Below are positions 11,235-21,489 of a stretch of DNA of 64,000 nt, one piece after another (positions within the stretch are counted from its first letter, which is position 1; each line of letters starts with the position of its first letter). The position numbers and the translations under genes are program-made. Origin of the DNA: Mytilisepta virgata. Lineage: Eukaryota > Mollusca > Bivalvia > Mytilida > Mytilidae. The stretch spans positions 21,158,150 to 21,222,149 of the forward strand of contig CM051514.1 in the NCBI GenBank assembly GCA_028015205.1, given 5' to 3'. The notes below the pieces were generated by a model that saw only the letters and a program-made list of their open reading frames with translations, was not told where the DNA came from and did no database searches.

Positions 11235-14200
11235 TGCTATCCGATATCTTCCTACGTACTATATATATATATTTATATATATATATGTACGTAGACAATT
11301 ATATTTCTAAATAATTGCCTTATTTTGTTTTCGGTGAATATGTGTAAATATTTTTGCGTTTACGAAAACACATTGAAGATTTATTTTGATATGTTTTTAT
11401 GTACACTGAAGCCTCTTATAACCTAATAAAATGAATTTTATTTGTTGACCATAATGCTTATTTTTTTTCGTCAAAATTTTGGTCTTCGAGTTTTGTTCCG
11501 GCCGCTATTACGGCGTAAATTTTTATTTTCACTTAAACCAAAACATTTCCTCATTGACACAGGTCCTGCATTTTATTTTTCACACCTAAAGTGATCCTGT
11601 CTTTTTATTTTGCTCCAAATCCTGGTCCTGCCTTTTTATTAAATTTCATCTTAGATCCCCCTCCCCTTCCCATAAAAATCAAGTGATTGCTCCCTAAGAC
11701 ACAATAGATCGCAGCTGTAATTATAGTAACTTCTACTCCAAATTGTTCCAAGTGGCAATAAGGAATTATAAGAGTACATTATATAAATAACATATTTCAA
11801 GAGGGTCACCGAGTATATTGTAACCCCTCTGAAAACATTGTCAACCTCGGCTTCGCCTTGGTTGAAAATGTTTTGTCGGGGTTACAATATACTCCGTCAC
11901 CCTCTGAGAAATATGTTATTTATATAATGTCTTAAATTTTAATTTTTTAAATAACATTATACATGTAACAATTTTATTGATTTGTCTTGTCATGTTGATA
12001 AAAAATATCGCATATGATTTATGTCCATCGTGCAACATGTCCAAGAAATTACTATGTCTGTTTGTATTTGGTTCAAAGTTTCCACCTATGATTCTGGTGA
12101 TTTGCATGCTCATGTCTTAATGTTATATCATGGTACAGTCTCTATGGCAACCTTCTGTGTATATGCATTTTGTTTTACTTTTTTTTCGGTCAGTTCTGGG
12201 CTTGTTATGTATCATGTGAATCCCAGTACAAAGATGCAGTCAGCAAGTCCCTGTCACAACTAGACACTATTAAGAAGTTTGTATACAGGTATCCTGATAC
12301 GTTCAAGTTCGTCACAACTGCACAAGGTAAAAACTTTTTAAAGGCGAAGTAGTAGATATAGGGAAAAAAGGTGATGAGAAAATAGCTGTCCGGTGGGTGA
12401 CGATGGGGATTGGGATCAGAGGGGGCGAGGGTCACTACCAACAAAAATGATAGTATGAGTATGCCGTAGTATAGGGCTGTGTTTCCACGATCCTGATGTG
12501 TAGAACATGGTCATGATTTCTGAACAGTAGTCTATAGAACTGGGTCATAATTTCTTAGCTCCATAATTCTATGCTTAAAATACAGAGGTAACTGACAAAT
12601 AAAACTGTTTCGTTTTCAATAGTCCCAGTTTTTTTGTTGCAGAAATATCTGTTTTCACGACAAAAACAAATATCATACTACAAGCAATAAGTCATTCATA
12701 ATTATACTCCACTCATACATTGATTATAGTGTATTTAATTAGGATTTTAATGGCATTGTTATAACGAATTCATGGGTATACCTTAAGTAGCATTTCCCCA
12801 TGTTCAGTCAATATTATAGTATTATTGCGTAAGGTTTTCCATATTGGCTTAGTTATTGGTCCGAGGCAAGCCATATTGGACTAAGGCGAAGCAGAAGTCC
12901 AATATGGCTAGCCAAGGAACAATAACTAAGCCAATATGGAAAACCTTGCGCAGTTATACAGTTATTGACTAACTAGTCCAATATGTCATATTGATTAGCC
13001 TAATATGATCCTTTAATGTCTAACCAGTCAGTCCAATATGTCATATATTTATAGATTATTACATGTCATTTTCCATATCGACCCTGGTATCATCCCGAGA
13101 CTCAAATATCGGACCGAGGGCTCTGCCCGAGGTAAGATATTGCATGGTCGAGGGGTGATACAACGGCCGATGTGAAAAATGTCATGGCATAATCTATTTA
13201 TCACATATTTTGAATTTTAAATCTATACACAACTACACAAATAATATGGAAAATAGCAAAGAAATAAAACTATGCCGAACTACATGAAAAATGTATAGGG
13301 AACATTGTACCTTTTCATGGTGTTAATAAACAAATCTTTAACAAGTCTCCCATTTTGTTTGTTGATCGGAAATGGGACGCATTACGTGAGCACATGAGGG
13401 CTGATACGAGTTTCTAATAGAATTCCTTAAGAAATGCGTATCAGCCCTCAGGTCCGATTCGGGGGCTGATACGGATTTCCAATAGAATTCCTCTATAAAT
13501 CCATATCAGCCCTCAGATCCGATTTGGGGGCTGATACGGATTTCTAAAGGAATTGTATTGGAAATTCATATATGACGGCACATATTAGGCTTCGGGGCTT
13601 GATATATGAGGTCCAATTCGGTCATATCATATTTATGCTTAAGCATAAATCGATTTATGCCTAGGCATAAATCGATTTAACATAAATATTTATTTATGTC
13701 TAGGCATAAATAAATATTTATGACGCACATACCGAGTCATACATATCAGCTATGCAAAAAAGCACTTATCAGATCAAAATATGTGATAAGATCCTTTATC
13801 GTATTTCCCCATGCCTATATCGACCTGCTGATGCCTTCACAATTTCCCGTATTTCGGCACTATGACGTCGTAAAGAGTTGACCCGACCCTAATATGAGCT
13901 GACCCGAATATATCAGCGACGTCATAATGTTTGACCCAACGTTGACCCGAATATATCAGCGACGTCATAATGTTTGACCCAACGTTGACCCGAATATATC
14001 AGGAAAACATCCGGTTATAGGCAGATGGCCATTGAAAGTAAGAAATTCCATTAAGATTGCTAGTTAACAATACGATAAATTTATCATCAAGTTTTCTTTA
14101 AACAAATATTGGAAAATATAAGCCGCTCGACACAATATGAAGCTTTTTAGCTCGTTCGCTACGCTCACTCGCCGAAAAAGCTTCACATTGTGTCTCGCGG

Positions 14201-17200
14201 CTGATATTTTACGATATACGTTTGCAGAAAACCTGATAATATGTACTTATCACGTAATTTATTGAAATAACGCCGATTTGGCATATGTAATAAAATCATA
14301 ACATGTTATCTGCCCTCATATGATGTGTTATCTGCCCTCTAGTAAGCAGCACTGAAGTCACTTCCGCTCAGCTGTAAATAATTGTCTGATCATTATTTAT
14401 GATGAATTAACCGTTCATAAATGTTCTAGGGGCTTGTAAAATCTTTTTGTAGTTTTCAAGGAAAAACACAGGAACTAAAGTTGCATTCATTTGTTTGATT
14501 CTGTACTCCATGTAAAAGAAATAACACTGTTTAATAGCTGTAGCATTGTGAATGTGCACCTTATATTCATGGAGGTCAAAAACCTGAAAAACGTGCTTGA
14601 AGACTGGAAAATCTAATTCAACAGTAAATATATTTCTTGGTAGTGACAAAATATGTGATAAATAAATACATGATCTTTTTCATATTGCCCGTGTTATCAG
14701 CCCTCGACTGATATCGTCCCTCGGTGCCGATATTAAGATCTCGGGCTGATATCAGGGGCAATATGAAAAAGACCATGTCTTAATCTATAATTATTGACTA
14801 ACCTGTCCCATATGTCATATTGAATAGTCAATACGGCATATTGGACGGGTATGTGCCGTATTGGCGTACTTTGACATTTTATATTGTATTGACAGGTTTT
14901 ACCATATTTACGCTTATGTTCTCTTGTAATTCAATAAACGTATATACACCCTATTTCAATTCATATAACAGGCTTATTATGTCTATTTCTTGGAATTCAC
15001 ACAGTGTTGTTTGAAAACATTTGTGGTTGAGATTTAACTCATTTTTGTATAGGTATCCTTGATGCCTTCAGTGAAGGAAAAGTTGCTAGTCTTGTCGGGT
15101 TAGAAGGTGGACATTCCATTGACAGCAGTCTCAGTAATTTGCGAATGTTTTATGACCTTGGTACTAGATATATGACAATTACCCATAGCTGTAATACGCC
15201 TTGGTAAGAACAATATAGAGCATATGTAAATTTCAGTTTTATAATTGCCCAATTTCAATTAAACAAAAGTGTAAGAAGCCTGTGAATACCTCATCATTGA
15301 TAACAGTCCTATCAATATAACTTTAAGTTGTCCTAACTTTACATAACTTTCGGTATTCGGACAGTATCCTGCTCGATGAGTTTCATGTGGCAGACATTAA
15401 GGCTGTGGTGGGATATAATTGAAAGAAAAAAAATTGGTCCCACATATAAAAAACATTTTTAGTGTTGAAATTAGACGGAATTTTGAATATCATAAACCGA
15501 AAAAACTTACAATCATATTTTCTGATATAGGGCTGATAATTGGACAGTGGATAGAGACAGAAATCCGGAATTTAATGGTTTGACAGAATTCGGAAAGGTA
15601 TTTATTATAGCATACATACATGTATATATTCTGCATTTGTGAATATTCCGTAGAGAAAAGAAAATAACACATGTAAAATTTCTGGCGTTTTTTAATGGAT
15701 ACATCCGCACAGTACGATAAAATTATTTTCATCAACTTTTTAAGCAAAATATCAAGTGATCTTAATTCCACAAAGGCATCAATCATTGATTTCCATATAC
15801 ATATCTATAATACTAAATTTACGAATTAGCCGAATAGGCGGCAAAACGCGTGGTTCAAAATAAACGATGTATGGTTCAGATTATAAAGGTTATTATCGGA
15901 TTTGACAATCTGCATTTATAAATTTAAACTGCAGCTTTGTTTATGTGCAAATGGAATTTGTATGCATTTTTGCAGTATGAATTCTCCCAACATATCCCTT
16001 AGAAGGTTCTCGAATGCATCATTTTAACACATTGATTTAAATAAACAAGTATACACATATTTTTAATGTATTTCTGTTTGCAATTACGGAAGAAGAAGAA
16101 TAAAACAAATTAAAAACATTCTCCTTCGAGTGGGATGTTTCCGCTTCATGTATTCAGGATTGTTTTTCTACTATAACCCAATTTCTCCTAACTGTAAAGG
16201 TTATGAACTTTGAAGATTATGAAGAAGGAAGGTAAAGGTCAGAGGAATTCCTAACTTAGTTGTTTTTTGGATTGCTCGGATGTTTACCTTGCACAAAGTG
16301 ATAAAACCAACTATTATCTATTTTTACATTATTTGTCATATGACCTGTCTAAATATATCTCTACCATACCCTAGATAAAAATATTTTTAACAAATGGTCA
16401 TCTTTATCATTAATGACGAAATTTATCTCGGGCATCTTTGATAATTATAAACGTGGACAACACACGCAGCCACACACTAAAACTGCTTTTTATCGTCTGA
16501 TTATTGGATATATTTGTGAAATTAAGCTTCGCTAGCCCTGACCATGATGACAATGGAACAATAGGAACAATTATTTTCCAAAAATATGCTCTACCTAACT
16601 CACGGCATCTTTTGAAAAATTCATCCGTCACTAAGGAAATGTTTACATCTACAATTTCATTTTCATATATATTTTGAAGGGAAAAGGTAATGCATTATGG
16701 AATGTGTATTTAATGAAAGCTTTTCATCAAGTTCCAGTTCAGAATTAATTGTAACAATAAAAATATTGACAATTTATGTGGTTGTGTTTTCGTCATATGG
16801 ACTTTGATGGAACCTGAAGTTCCATTTTGGTAATTCTACGTGGCTTACAGTCTACTTCATCAGTGGATACATCTTCGGTAGTAACCAACAGCCATATGAC
16901 AATTGGGTCACGCTGACCTACATTTCACGCTTCATTGACTTCTGTTAAAATTTGCATTAACATCCATTTCTGGAATACTACTGCATATATATACATGAAA
17001 CTATCAGATGATACCACCTACTTGACAGGAAAGTTTATGGGAAGCCTGCCACAACATCCATATTGAGTTCCTGTTCCATGAATGACATGGCCGCAACAAC
17101 TTTTTATAGTCAATATGGCCACCACAAAAAAACATTTTTATTGAACCCGCGCTCGCGCGGGTTCAATGTCTAGTATATTTATATATAGGTACATCCCATT

Positions 17201-20200
17201 TACAAAAAATTCCAAAAGACTGTTTTTTTTCATATTATTTTTTCCAGATAATCATAAGAGAAATGAACAGATTGGGGATGTTGGTAGATTTGTCGCACGT
17301 GTCACACGATACGATGGTTGATGCACTAAATGTTACTACAGCTCCGGTGATATTTAGCCACAGTTCAGCATTTAAGATCTGTAACCACTATAGAAACGTC
17401 CAAGATGACGTACTGCAGAAAACGGTACTAATTGTCATATTTAAATAGGTTAAATGGTATCAATGTCGATGTGTTAACCTAAATATTTCTTGCTAGTCTC
17501 TAATGACAGCCCATTTATATATTCTCTGTTACCAATTTGAATGCACATTTCAACAATCTATATCTTATCACATGTATCAGTTGCTAAAGACCGAAAAACG
17601 TGGAAATTCGAAACAAAAAACAAAAATGAAAACCAGTAAGTTTTGTGACAGCAGATTCAACAGTATGATGAATAAGGATATAAAAATCAAAGGATAGACC
17701 TATATGCATTGAGTATGTTGACTATATTATATACTCTTATATCCTTAATTGTTACCGTAAAGGAGTACATAAAACGTCCACGTCCGCGTGCGCGTCCACA
17801 ACCAGTTCTCAGGTACTAGTTGACATAGCTTCAGATATTTTTATATGCAGGTGCACATTGACAAGACTGGCCATCTGATATAAGATGAAGGTCACCTGAC
17901 CAATATTACATGGTTGGGTGGCTTTTAAGTTTATGTCAAAAACCACTGATATATCAGTGATATTATATCTATGCATTTATCTTATATAGTACAACAAAAG
18001 TCAGCAATATTTGAGTCACCATGACCCATATTTTATGCTTGATTGGTTTTGGTAAAATGTTTGCATTTAGATATATTTTTAAAGAACCTATGGTAGTATA
18101 TTGATGATATTTCACAACTACATTCATCTTGCATAGCACAACAAAAATCACTAACATTTGAATGTCCACGACCTACATTTAATGCTTGAGTGACTTTGAT
18201 TAAATTTTGCATTTAGGTGTATTAAAGTATCAGTGATATTTCACAACTGCAGTTTCTTTATATAGTACAACACAACTCAAAACATTTGAGCCATCACGAC
18301 CTACATTTTACTCTTGTGTGATTGATTAAATTTTTGCATTTAGGTGTACTATGGTAATGTACTATTGATATTTCACAATTTCACAATTACAGGCATCTTA
18401 TAGTAAAACACAGCTCAGATATACTTGAGTCACTATGACTTTAAGTTTATGGTAGATTAAATTTGACTGAATTTTAAAATTTTAATCGATTTCCAAAAAA
18501 ACCCCGTCTGATGACATATCAATGACATCTTTTGTTCAACACATATCACCAACATATAAGTCTACATGACTTACATTTTATGTTTCAGTGACATTGAATT
18601 TTAGCATTTGGGTCCGGATATCAGAAACATAATTCAGAACTGTGGATTCATTATTTTTAATGGGGTAAAAGCTAAGGGACGAGATCAAGGTTCAATGTAG
18701 GATAAAAACTTAATTCACATAGTTTTTTCACTGACCCCCCCCCCCCTATTAACTTAATTTGGGAAAAATTGATTGACCAATATGGGCATATGCTTTGAGG
18801 GTATACTTTTTATATCATGGGTCCTGTTTTTCCTCAACAATGTATGTTGTTCTGTATATTGACTTGGACATCACTTGAATCCGTATTTTTCAATCCGAAA
18901 ATCGATGTAGGATAACAAAACTTGCAACGATTTTTACAATCCCTTCCCCCCACCCCCAAACTATATGAATTAAGTTTTTTATCCTACATTGAACTTTTGA
19001 TCTCGTCCCTAATTCAAGCAGGGTATATCATGGAAGATGGGAATACTATCTGCAGAGCGATAGGGTATCCTTGTCTTACAGACACATGACATGATATCAA
19101 ATCCATAATATTTTTTTCCAAGAAATTGAACGGCGGTGTGGTAATGGTGAACTTCTTCGATAAGTACATAAACTGCCCTCCAGACAATACAACTGAGACA
19201 ACCTTAAGTCAGGTAGCAGGTAAATTAAATTTATATTTATTTAATTTATAATCATTATAAGGGTCTAAGCTTAATCTAAAGTTTTTGTTTCAATAAAATC
19301 CTACTTATAAGCGGGTTATGATCTAAAGCGTTTCAATACACGTTGAAGAACATTCTAAAGATTTTTTTACTCCGATAAGGGTAGATATTTCTAACTGTAG
19401 ACATCTTTACTGACTTCAATCGAACATTCTATTTTTAGACTCGTCGGAAGCATAAGTTAACCTGATTGCACCCACTTGTAAGCGGGTGCTTAAAAATACA
19501 TCTTTGTTCAGTCCGATAAAACGGACATGAGGTGGCGAAAAATAATTGGTTATTACCTAATTATTTGACAGCAAAATTATTTCCATTCTGTTTTAACCAA
19601 ATGTTTTTAAGCTCTAAATAGGATTACTCACATTTATTGTAATTTGAAGGAATCTGTGGTGTTTGAATTTTAAAATTTATTGAAAAAATATGCTTGTACG
19701 CATTTTTCTTCTTAACAGCTATACAATTTAAAAGAAATCATGTGCATATCTTTAATGATGACTTTCAGACCGAGATTGCCATTTAATCTGGATAAACTTT
19801 TTGTTATGGAAATATGGCCACGGGGTTTGAAAGATTCCACCAATTCTTTTATTTTGTTCACGGTTGGACATTAACATTTCGTAACGACATATCTGTTTTG
19901 ACTTCTGTTGTTTTTATTATTATTATTTTTTAAAAGTAATCCAAACTTCAATACTTTCCAGACCATATAGATTACATTAAAGATTTGATCGGTGTAGACT
20001 ATGTTGGTATTGGTGCTGATTATGATGGCGTTCCTACGTAAGTCTGTTTGTCTGCTATTAATTAAGCCCATGTTTTATAATGATAAATGTTGAATAAAGC
20101 AAAATAAATTTGCATAGTTATAAGAAAAATAGGGTATGCGGCAACAAAATATCACAAGGTCGATCGTCATGAAGCCTTCAACGACGAGAAACAGTGCTGG

Positions 20201-21383
20201 TGTTAAAGCTTTAATGAACCTAACCCGAAAAATTCAAAAGATAGCTATCTTCAATCCAGAATAATTTAACAATACGTTATGACTAGATCAAAATGTTTTT
20301 TCTGAATTTTTCTAATTCTTTGAAAGAATTTTTTTTGCAATTTGATACTTTACAGCAATATTGCGCTTCAACATATACTTGTCTTTACAATTTTATAACA
20401 ATTTTTTTTCCAGTTGGTAAAAACAATTGTGAAGTACATTTTTCTGATTTACCATGCCTTTTTGAATCAAAGAAAATGGAACACCATTCTATGGTCATTA
20501 TAAATATGCCGATTAAAAGATGTTTGTATTGTATATTATTATTTTAGAGTACCTGTTGGATTAGAGGACGTGTCAACTTACCCAGACCTTTTCGCTGAAC
20601 TTGTACGGAGAGGCTGGACACAATCTGACCTGAAGAAATTAGCTGGCGAAAATCTCATTCGTGTATTTACCAAGGCAGAACAAGTAATATTTTAATTTTC
20701 ATTACACCGGTATTTCTACTCAATAAATTTTATACGTGAATCTCTGTATTATTATAAAATATTGAAATAAAGGAAAATATAATAAACGCAATACCGTAGG
20801 CTTCATGAAATCAGATTAAAGGATATATTGGCAAGTTGAATATGATATCAAAAGACCAAACAATTCACATATAATTTTTTTTTATATTTGAATATTCTAG
20901 AGAATCTAATAGTTTTTAACCAATTTGTCTGGGTCTAAGATGACTGAATATCGAAAAAGAGGACAAATATACCTAAGGAGCAAACAAAAAAAAACCGCAA
21001 TCCATTAGACAGACAAACCCGGAAAGACAAATGAACAACCACAAGCACAACAAATAAACACTTAAAACTAAAAACACAATGAACAACACGAACTCCTATA
21101 AAACCAGGAGTGAACTCAGGTGCTCCGGAAGGGTAAGCCATTCCTTCCCGTCGTGGAGTTCAACAAAGTCACTAATTGTATCTTCGAAAGAACAAATGTT
21201 CATTTAACCGCAAAAATAAATCCATAATATTCGACCTACTTTGCATATTTTAAGGAATGATACAAAAAGTTAAATCGTATTTGATAAATTATATTGCAGG
21301 TCCGTGACAGTTTATCATATATGAAACCATATGAAGATTTACTTCCAAAGAGTGATGAGAGAAATACAACATGCTGGTCTTAG
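8138..21383 (+). CDS. DPEP1: membrane dipeptidase (renal dipeptidase family), ten exons
   Basis: Joined exons: 8138-8412, 10930-11077, 12194-12326, 15053-15203, 15531-15597, 17248-17424, 19123-19219, 19962-20037, 20548-20683 and 21300-21383. They give 1344 nt, or 447 residues plus stop, in continuous phase with GT/AG borders throughout. The family (peptidase M19) is a zinc enzyme that cleaves dipeptides such as Cys-Gly from glutathione breakdown and, in vertebrates, leukotriene D4. Binuclear-zinc ligands are all visible: His93 and Asp95 (GHND), Glu203 (EGGH), His275 (DLSHVS) and His296 (FSHSS). Asp369 in GADYDGVP matches the substrate-site Asp. Cysteine pairs 149/232 and 303/335 have the same spacings as the human disulfides. 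Residues 22-44 form a hydrophobic helix after a short cytosolic-type N-terminus, so a type II membrane protein is likely. The C-terminus (ending NTTCWS) has no hydrophobic GPI signal, unlike vertebrate DPEP1. Sequons occur at Asn286 and Asn339. The ATG at 8174 (Met13) has a better context (A at -3) and is an alternative start. Confidence 0.95.
9018..9385. repeat. about 145-bp tandem repeat with TGACCTTGAGGTCA core
   Basis: Two full units and a partial third, marked by ACCAAAGGGTATAARCCTAG at 9026, a variant at 9172 and again at 9317. Units one and two contain TGACCTTGAGGTCA followed by a TCAAGGTCA block. The array ends in AATAATAATAATAAGAAGAAG-like simple sequence, as in a mobile element tail. 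Confidence 0.75.
10469..10592. repeat. palindromic element P1 (intron 1)
   Basis: Near-perfect inverted repeat: TATAGATTAATGCATGGCC at 10471 returns as GGCCATGTATTAATCTAT ending near 10590, with arms of about 50 bases around a short GTCGACGAC centre. It shares its ends with palindromes at 13050-13200 and 14659-14791, so it belongs to a foldback family. Confidence 0.7.
10930..11077 (+). CDS. DPEP1: dipeptidase exon 2: HND zinc motif
   Basis: Residues 92-141. Contains His93-Asn-Asp95, the first two metal ligands, then [18 protein letters not shown], matching the conserved 'THTNIPKLRxG' stretch of the family. Acceptor TTTCAG, donor GTTAGG; phase 0 at the end. Confidence 0.92.
11165..11287. repeat. 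TA/GT microsatellite
   Basis: A (TA)n tract of about 45 bases followed by (GT)n at 11212-11234, and a second interrupted TA tract at 11260-11287, within intron 2. Confidence 0.85.
11776..11930. repeat. palindromic element P2 (intron 2)
   Basis: ACATTATATAAATAACATAT at 11776 is mirrored by ATATGTTATTTATATAATGT ending at 11930, with a further paired GGGTCACCGAGTATATTGTA segment inside. The loop is CTCGGCTTCGCCTTGG, itself partly self-complementary. Arms are about 65-70 bases. Confidence 0.75.
12194..12326 (+). CDS. DPEP1: dipeptidase exon 3
   Basis: Residues 142-185 plus one base. Begins [16 protein letters not shown], equivalent to the 'GQFWSxYxPCxxQxKDAV' segment of the family. Cys149 is one partner of a predicted disulfide. 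Acceptor GTCAG, donor GTAAAA; phase 1. Confidence 0.92.
12826..12951. repeat. palindromic element P3 (intron 3)
   Basis: GCGTAAGGTTTTCCATATTG near 12827 pairs with CAATATGGAAAACCTTGCGC ending at 12951. The repeated word CCAATATGG occurs in both arms and continues in the flanking sequence to about 13043. Confidence 0.7.
13050..13200. repeat. palindromic element P4 (intron 3)
   Basis: TTATAGATTATTACATGTCA at the left is mirrored by TGTCATGGCATAATCTATTT at the right, with inner arms containing GGTATCATCCC and GGGGTGATACAAC. Same terminal words as P1 and P8. Confidence 0.7.
13390..13575. repeat. serial inverted/tandem repeat of GGGCTGATACG
   Basis: GAGGGCTGATACG and its complement CGTATCAGCCCTC alternate: plus-orientation copies near 13398, 13451 and 13527, inverted copies near 13438 and 13502. 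The unit, about 75 bp, is therefore a hairpin repeated in tandem around GAATTC-containing centres. Confidence 0.75.
13620..13725. repeat. short nested palindromes of GCATAAATCGATTTATGC type
   Basis: ATGCTTAAGCAT, AAATCGATTT, TGCCTAGGCA and ATAAATATTTATTTATG with its complement lie end to end, making almost every base part of a short perfect palindrome. Confidence 0.75.
13885..14002. repeat. 43-bp tandem repeat with GACGTCATAATG core
   Basis: The unit 'atatatcag cgacgtcataatgtttgacccaacgttgacccga' occurs as two near-identical copies (about 13915-13957 and 13958-14000), with an older partial copy upstream at about 13861-13900 carrying TATGACGTCG. Confidence 0.7.
14111..14213. repeat. palindromic element P7 (intron 3)
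   Basis: GGAAAATATAAGCCGCTCGA at the left and TCTCGCGGCTGATATTTTAC at the right form long arms with a GCTCGTTCGCTACGCTCACT loop. A further paired GAAGCTTTTT/AAAAAGCTTC lies inside. Confidence 0.7.
14659..14791. repeat. palindromic element P8 (intron 3)
   Basis: AATACATGATCTTTTTCATA near 14664 is mirrored by TATGAAAAAGACCATGTCTT ending near 14781. The inner arms carry TTATCAGCCCTCG and CGGGCTGATATCAG. Same family as P1 and P4. Confidence 0.7.
15053..15203 (+). CDS. DPEP1: dipeptidase exon 4: EGGH bridging-ligand motif
   Basis: Residues 186-235 plus two bases of Trp236. Contains [20 protein letters not shown], with Glu203 expected to bridge the two zinc ions, then [16 protein letters not shown] with Cys232. 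This is the most highly conserved block of the family. Acceptor TATAG, donor GTAAGA. Confidence 0.95.
15531..15597 (+). CDS. DPEP1: dipeptidase exon 5
   Basis: A 67-base exon for residues 236-258, [21 protein letters not shown], matching the 'WADNW...GLSPFG' segment of the family. Acceptor GATATAG, donor GTATTT; phase 0. Confidence 0.92.
15598..17247 (+). other. dipeptidase intron 5
   Basis: Non-coding. The only distinctive feature is a perfect GC-rich hairpin at 17141-17166 (TTGAACCCGCGC, loop TC, GCGCGGGTTCAA) in otherwise AT-rich sequence. Confidence 0.75.
17248..17424 (+). CDS. DPEP1: dipeptidase exon 6: two zinc-binding histidines
   Basis: Residues 259-317. Contains [11 protein letters not shown] (His275) and [10 protein letters not shown] (His296), 21 residues apart as in characterised members, then YRNVQDDVL. 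Cys303 is expected to pair with Cys335. Acceptor TTTCCAG, donor GTACTA. Confidence 0.95.
17930..18615. repeat. degenerate about 130-150-bp tandem repeat (intron 6)
   Basis: The landmark TTTGCATTTAGGTGTA or variants recurs at about 18059, 18207, 18333 and 18600, each followed or preceded by GTGATATTTCACAACT and AGCACAACA-type blocks. At least four diverged units. Non-coding. Confidence 0.7.
18676..19009. mobile_element. MITE with 50-bp inverted ends and TAA duplication
   Basis: GGGACGAGATCAAGGTTCAA at 18676 returns inverted as TTGAACTTTTGATCTCGTCCC ending at 19009, and the pairing continues through GTAGGATAAAAACTTAATTC. Flanking TAA at 18673-18675 and 19010-19012 looks like a 3-base target duplication, the hallmark of PIF/Harbinger elements, which also commonly start with G-rich ends. 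About 334 bp, non-coding, containing two C-rich runs. Confidence 0.75.
19123..19219 (+). CDS. DPEP1: dipeptidase exon 7
   Basis: Residues 318-349 plus one base: [20 protein letters not shown] followed by [12 protein letters not shown]. It matches the family's 'G-x-V-M-V-N-F-Y' strand. Cys335 completes the second predicted disulfide and Asn339 is a sequon. Acceptor TCCAAG, donor GTAAAT. Confidence 0.92.
19962..20037 (+). CDS. DPEP1: dipeptidase exon 8: GADYDGVP substrate motif
   Basis: Residues 350-374 plus two bases. [20 protein letters not shown] followed by YDGVP corresponds to 'DHLDHI...GFGGDFDGVP' of mammalian enzymes. Asp369 aligns with the Asp that contacts the substrate amino group. 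Acceptor TTCCAG, donor GTAAGT. Confidence 0.95.
20548..20683 (+). CDS. DPEP1: dipeptidase exon 9
   Basis: Residues 375-420: [20 protein letters not shown], then [20 protein letters not shown] and TKAEQ. This is the conserved 'GLEDVSKYPDL' and 'L-x-x-N-L-L-R-V-F' end of the M19 barrel. Acceptor TTTTAG, donor GTAATA; phase 0. Confidence 0.94.
20935..21165 (-). pseudogene. retroelement 3'-region fragment (reverse orientation)
   Basis: On the minus strand a 68-residue frame starts [20 protein letters not shown] and continues hydrophobic. The '[21 protein letters not shown]' pattern is the low-complexity tail that I associate with the retroelement family whose RT-end fragment lies at 21490-22080 on the other strand. 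It sits in the last dipeptidase intron. Truncated at both ends. Confidence 0.45.
21300..21383 (+). CDS. DPEP1: dipeptidase exon 10 (terminal)
   Basis: Residues 421-447, [20 protein letters not shown] then RNTTCWS and TAG at 21381-21383. It is a short hydrophilic end with no hydrophobic tail for GPI transfer. AATAAA hexamers at 21461 and 21482 are plausible poly(A) signals about 80-100 bases beyond the stop. Confidence 0.88.
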   Translation, partial: VRDSLSYMKPYEDLLPKSDERNTTCWS

Positions 21384-21460
21384 TGAAATCCAGATTTTGT
21401 CATTGTCATTCAACATGTCTCGTCTATCTCTGTTTAATATCCCACGTTACAGAATCAACA

Positions 21461-21487
21461 AATAAATGTATAAAACTAGAAAATAAA
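21461..21487 (+). promoter_or_regulatory. candidate poly(A) signals of the dipeptidase gene
   Basis: Two AATAAA hexamers, at 21461-21466 and 21482-21487, follow the stop codon and precede the recognisable retroelement homology, which starts at about 21490. Confidence 0.45.
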
Positions 21488-21489
21488 TT

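Noticed and set aside
12021..12352. Two overlapping frames around 12.2 kb as independent small genes
   Set aside because: Only the part from 12194 is real coding sequence (dipeptidase exon 3). The rest is intron.
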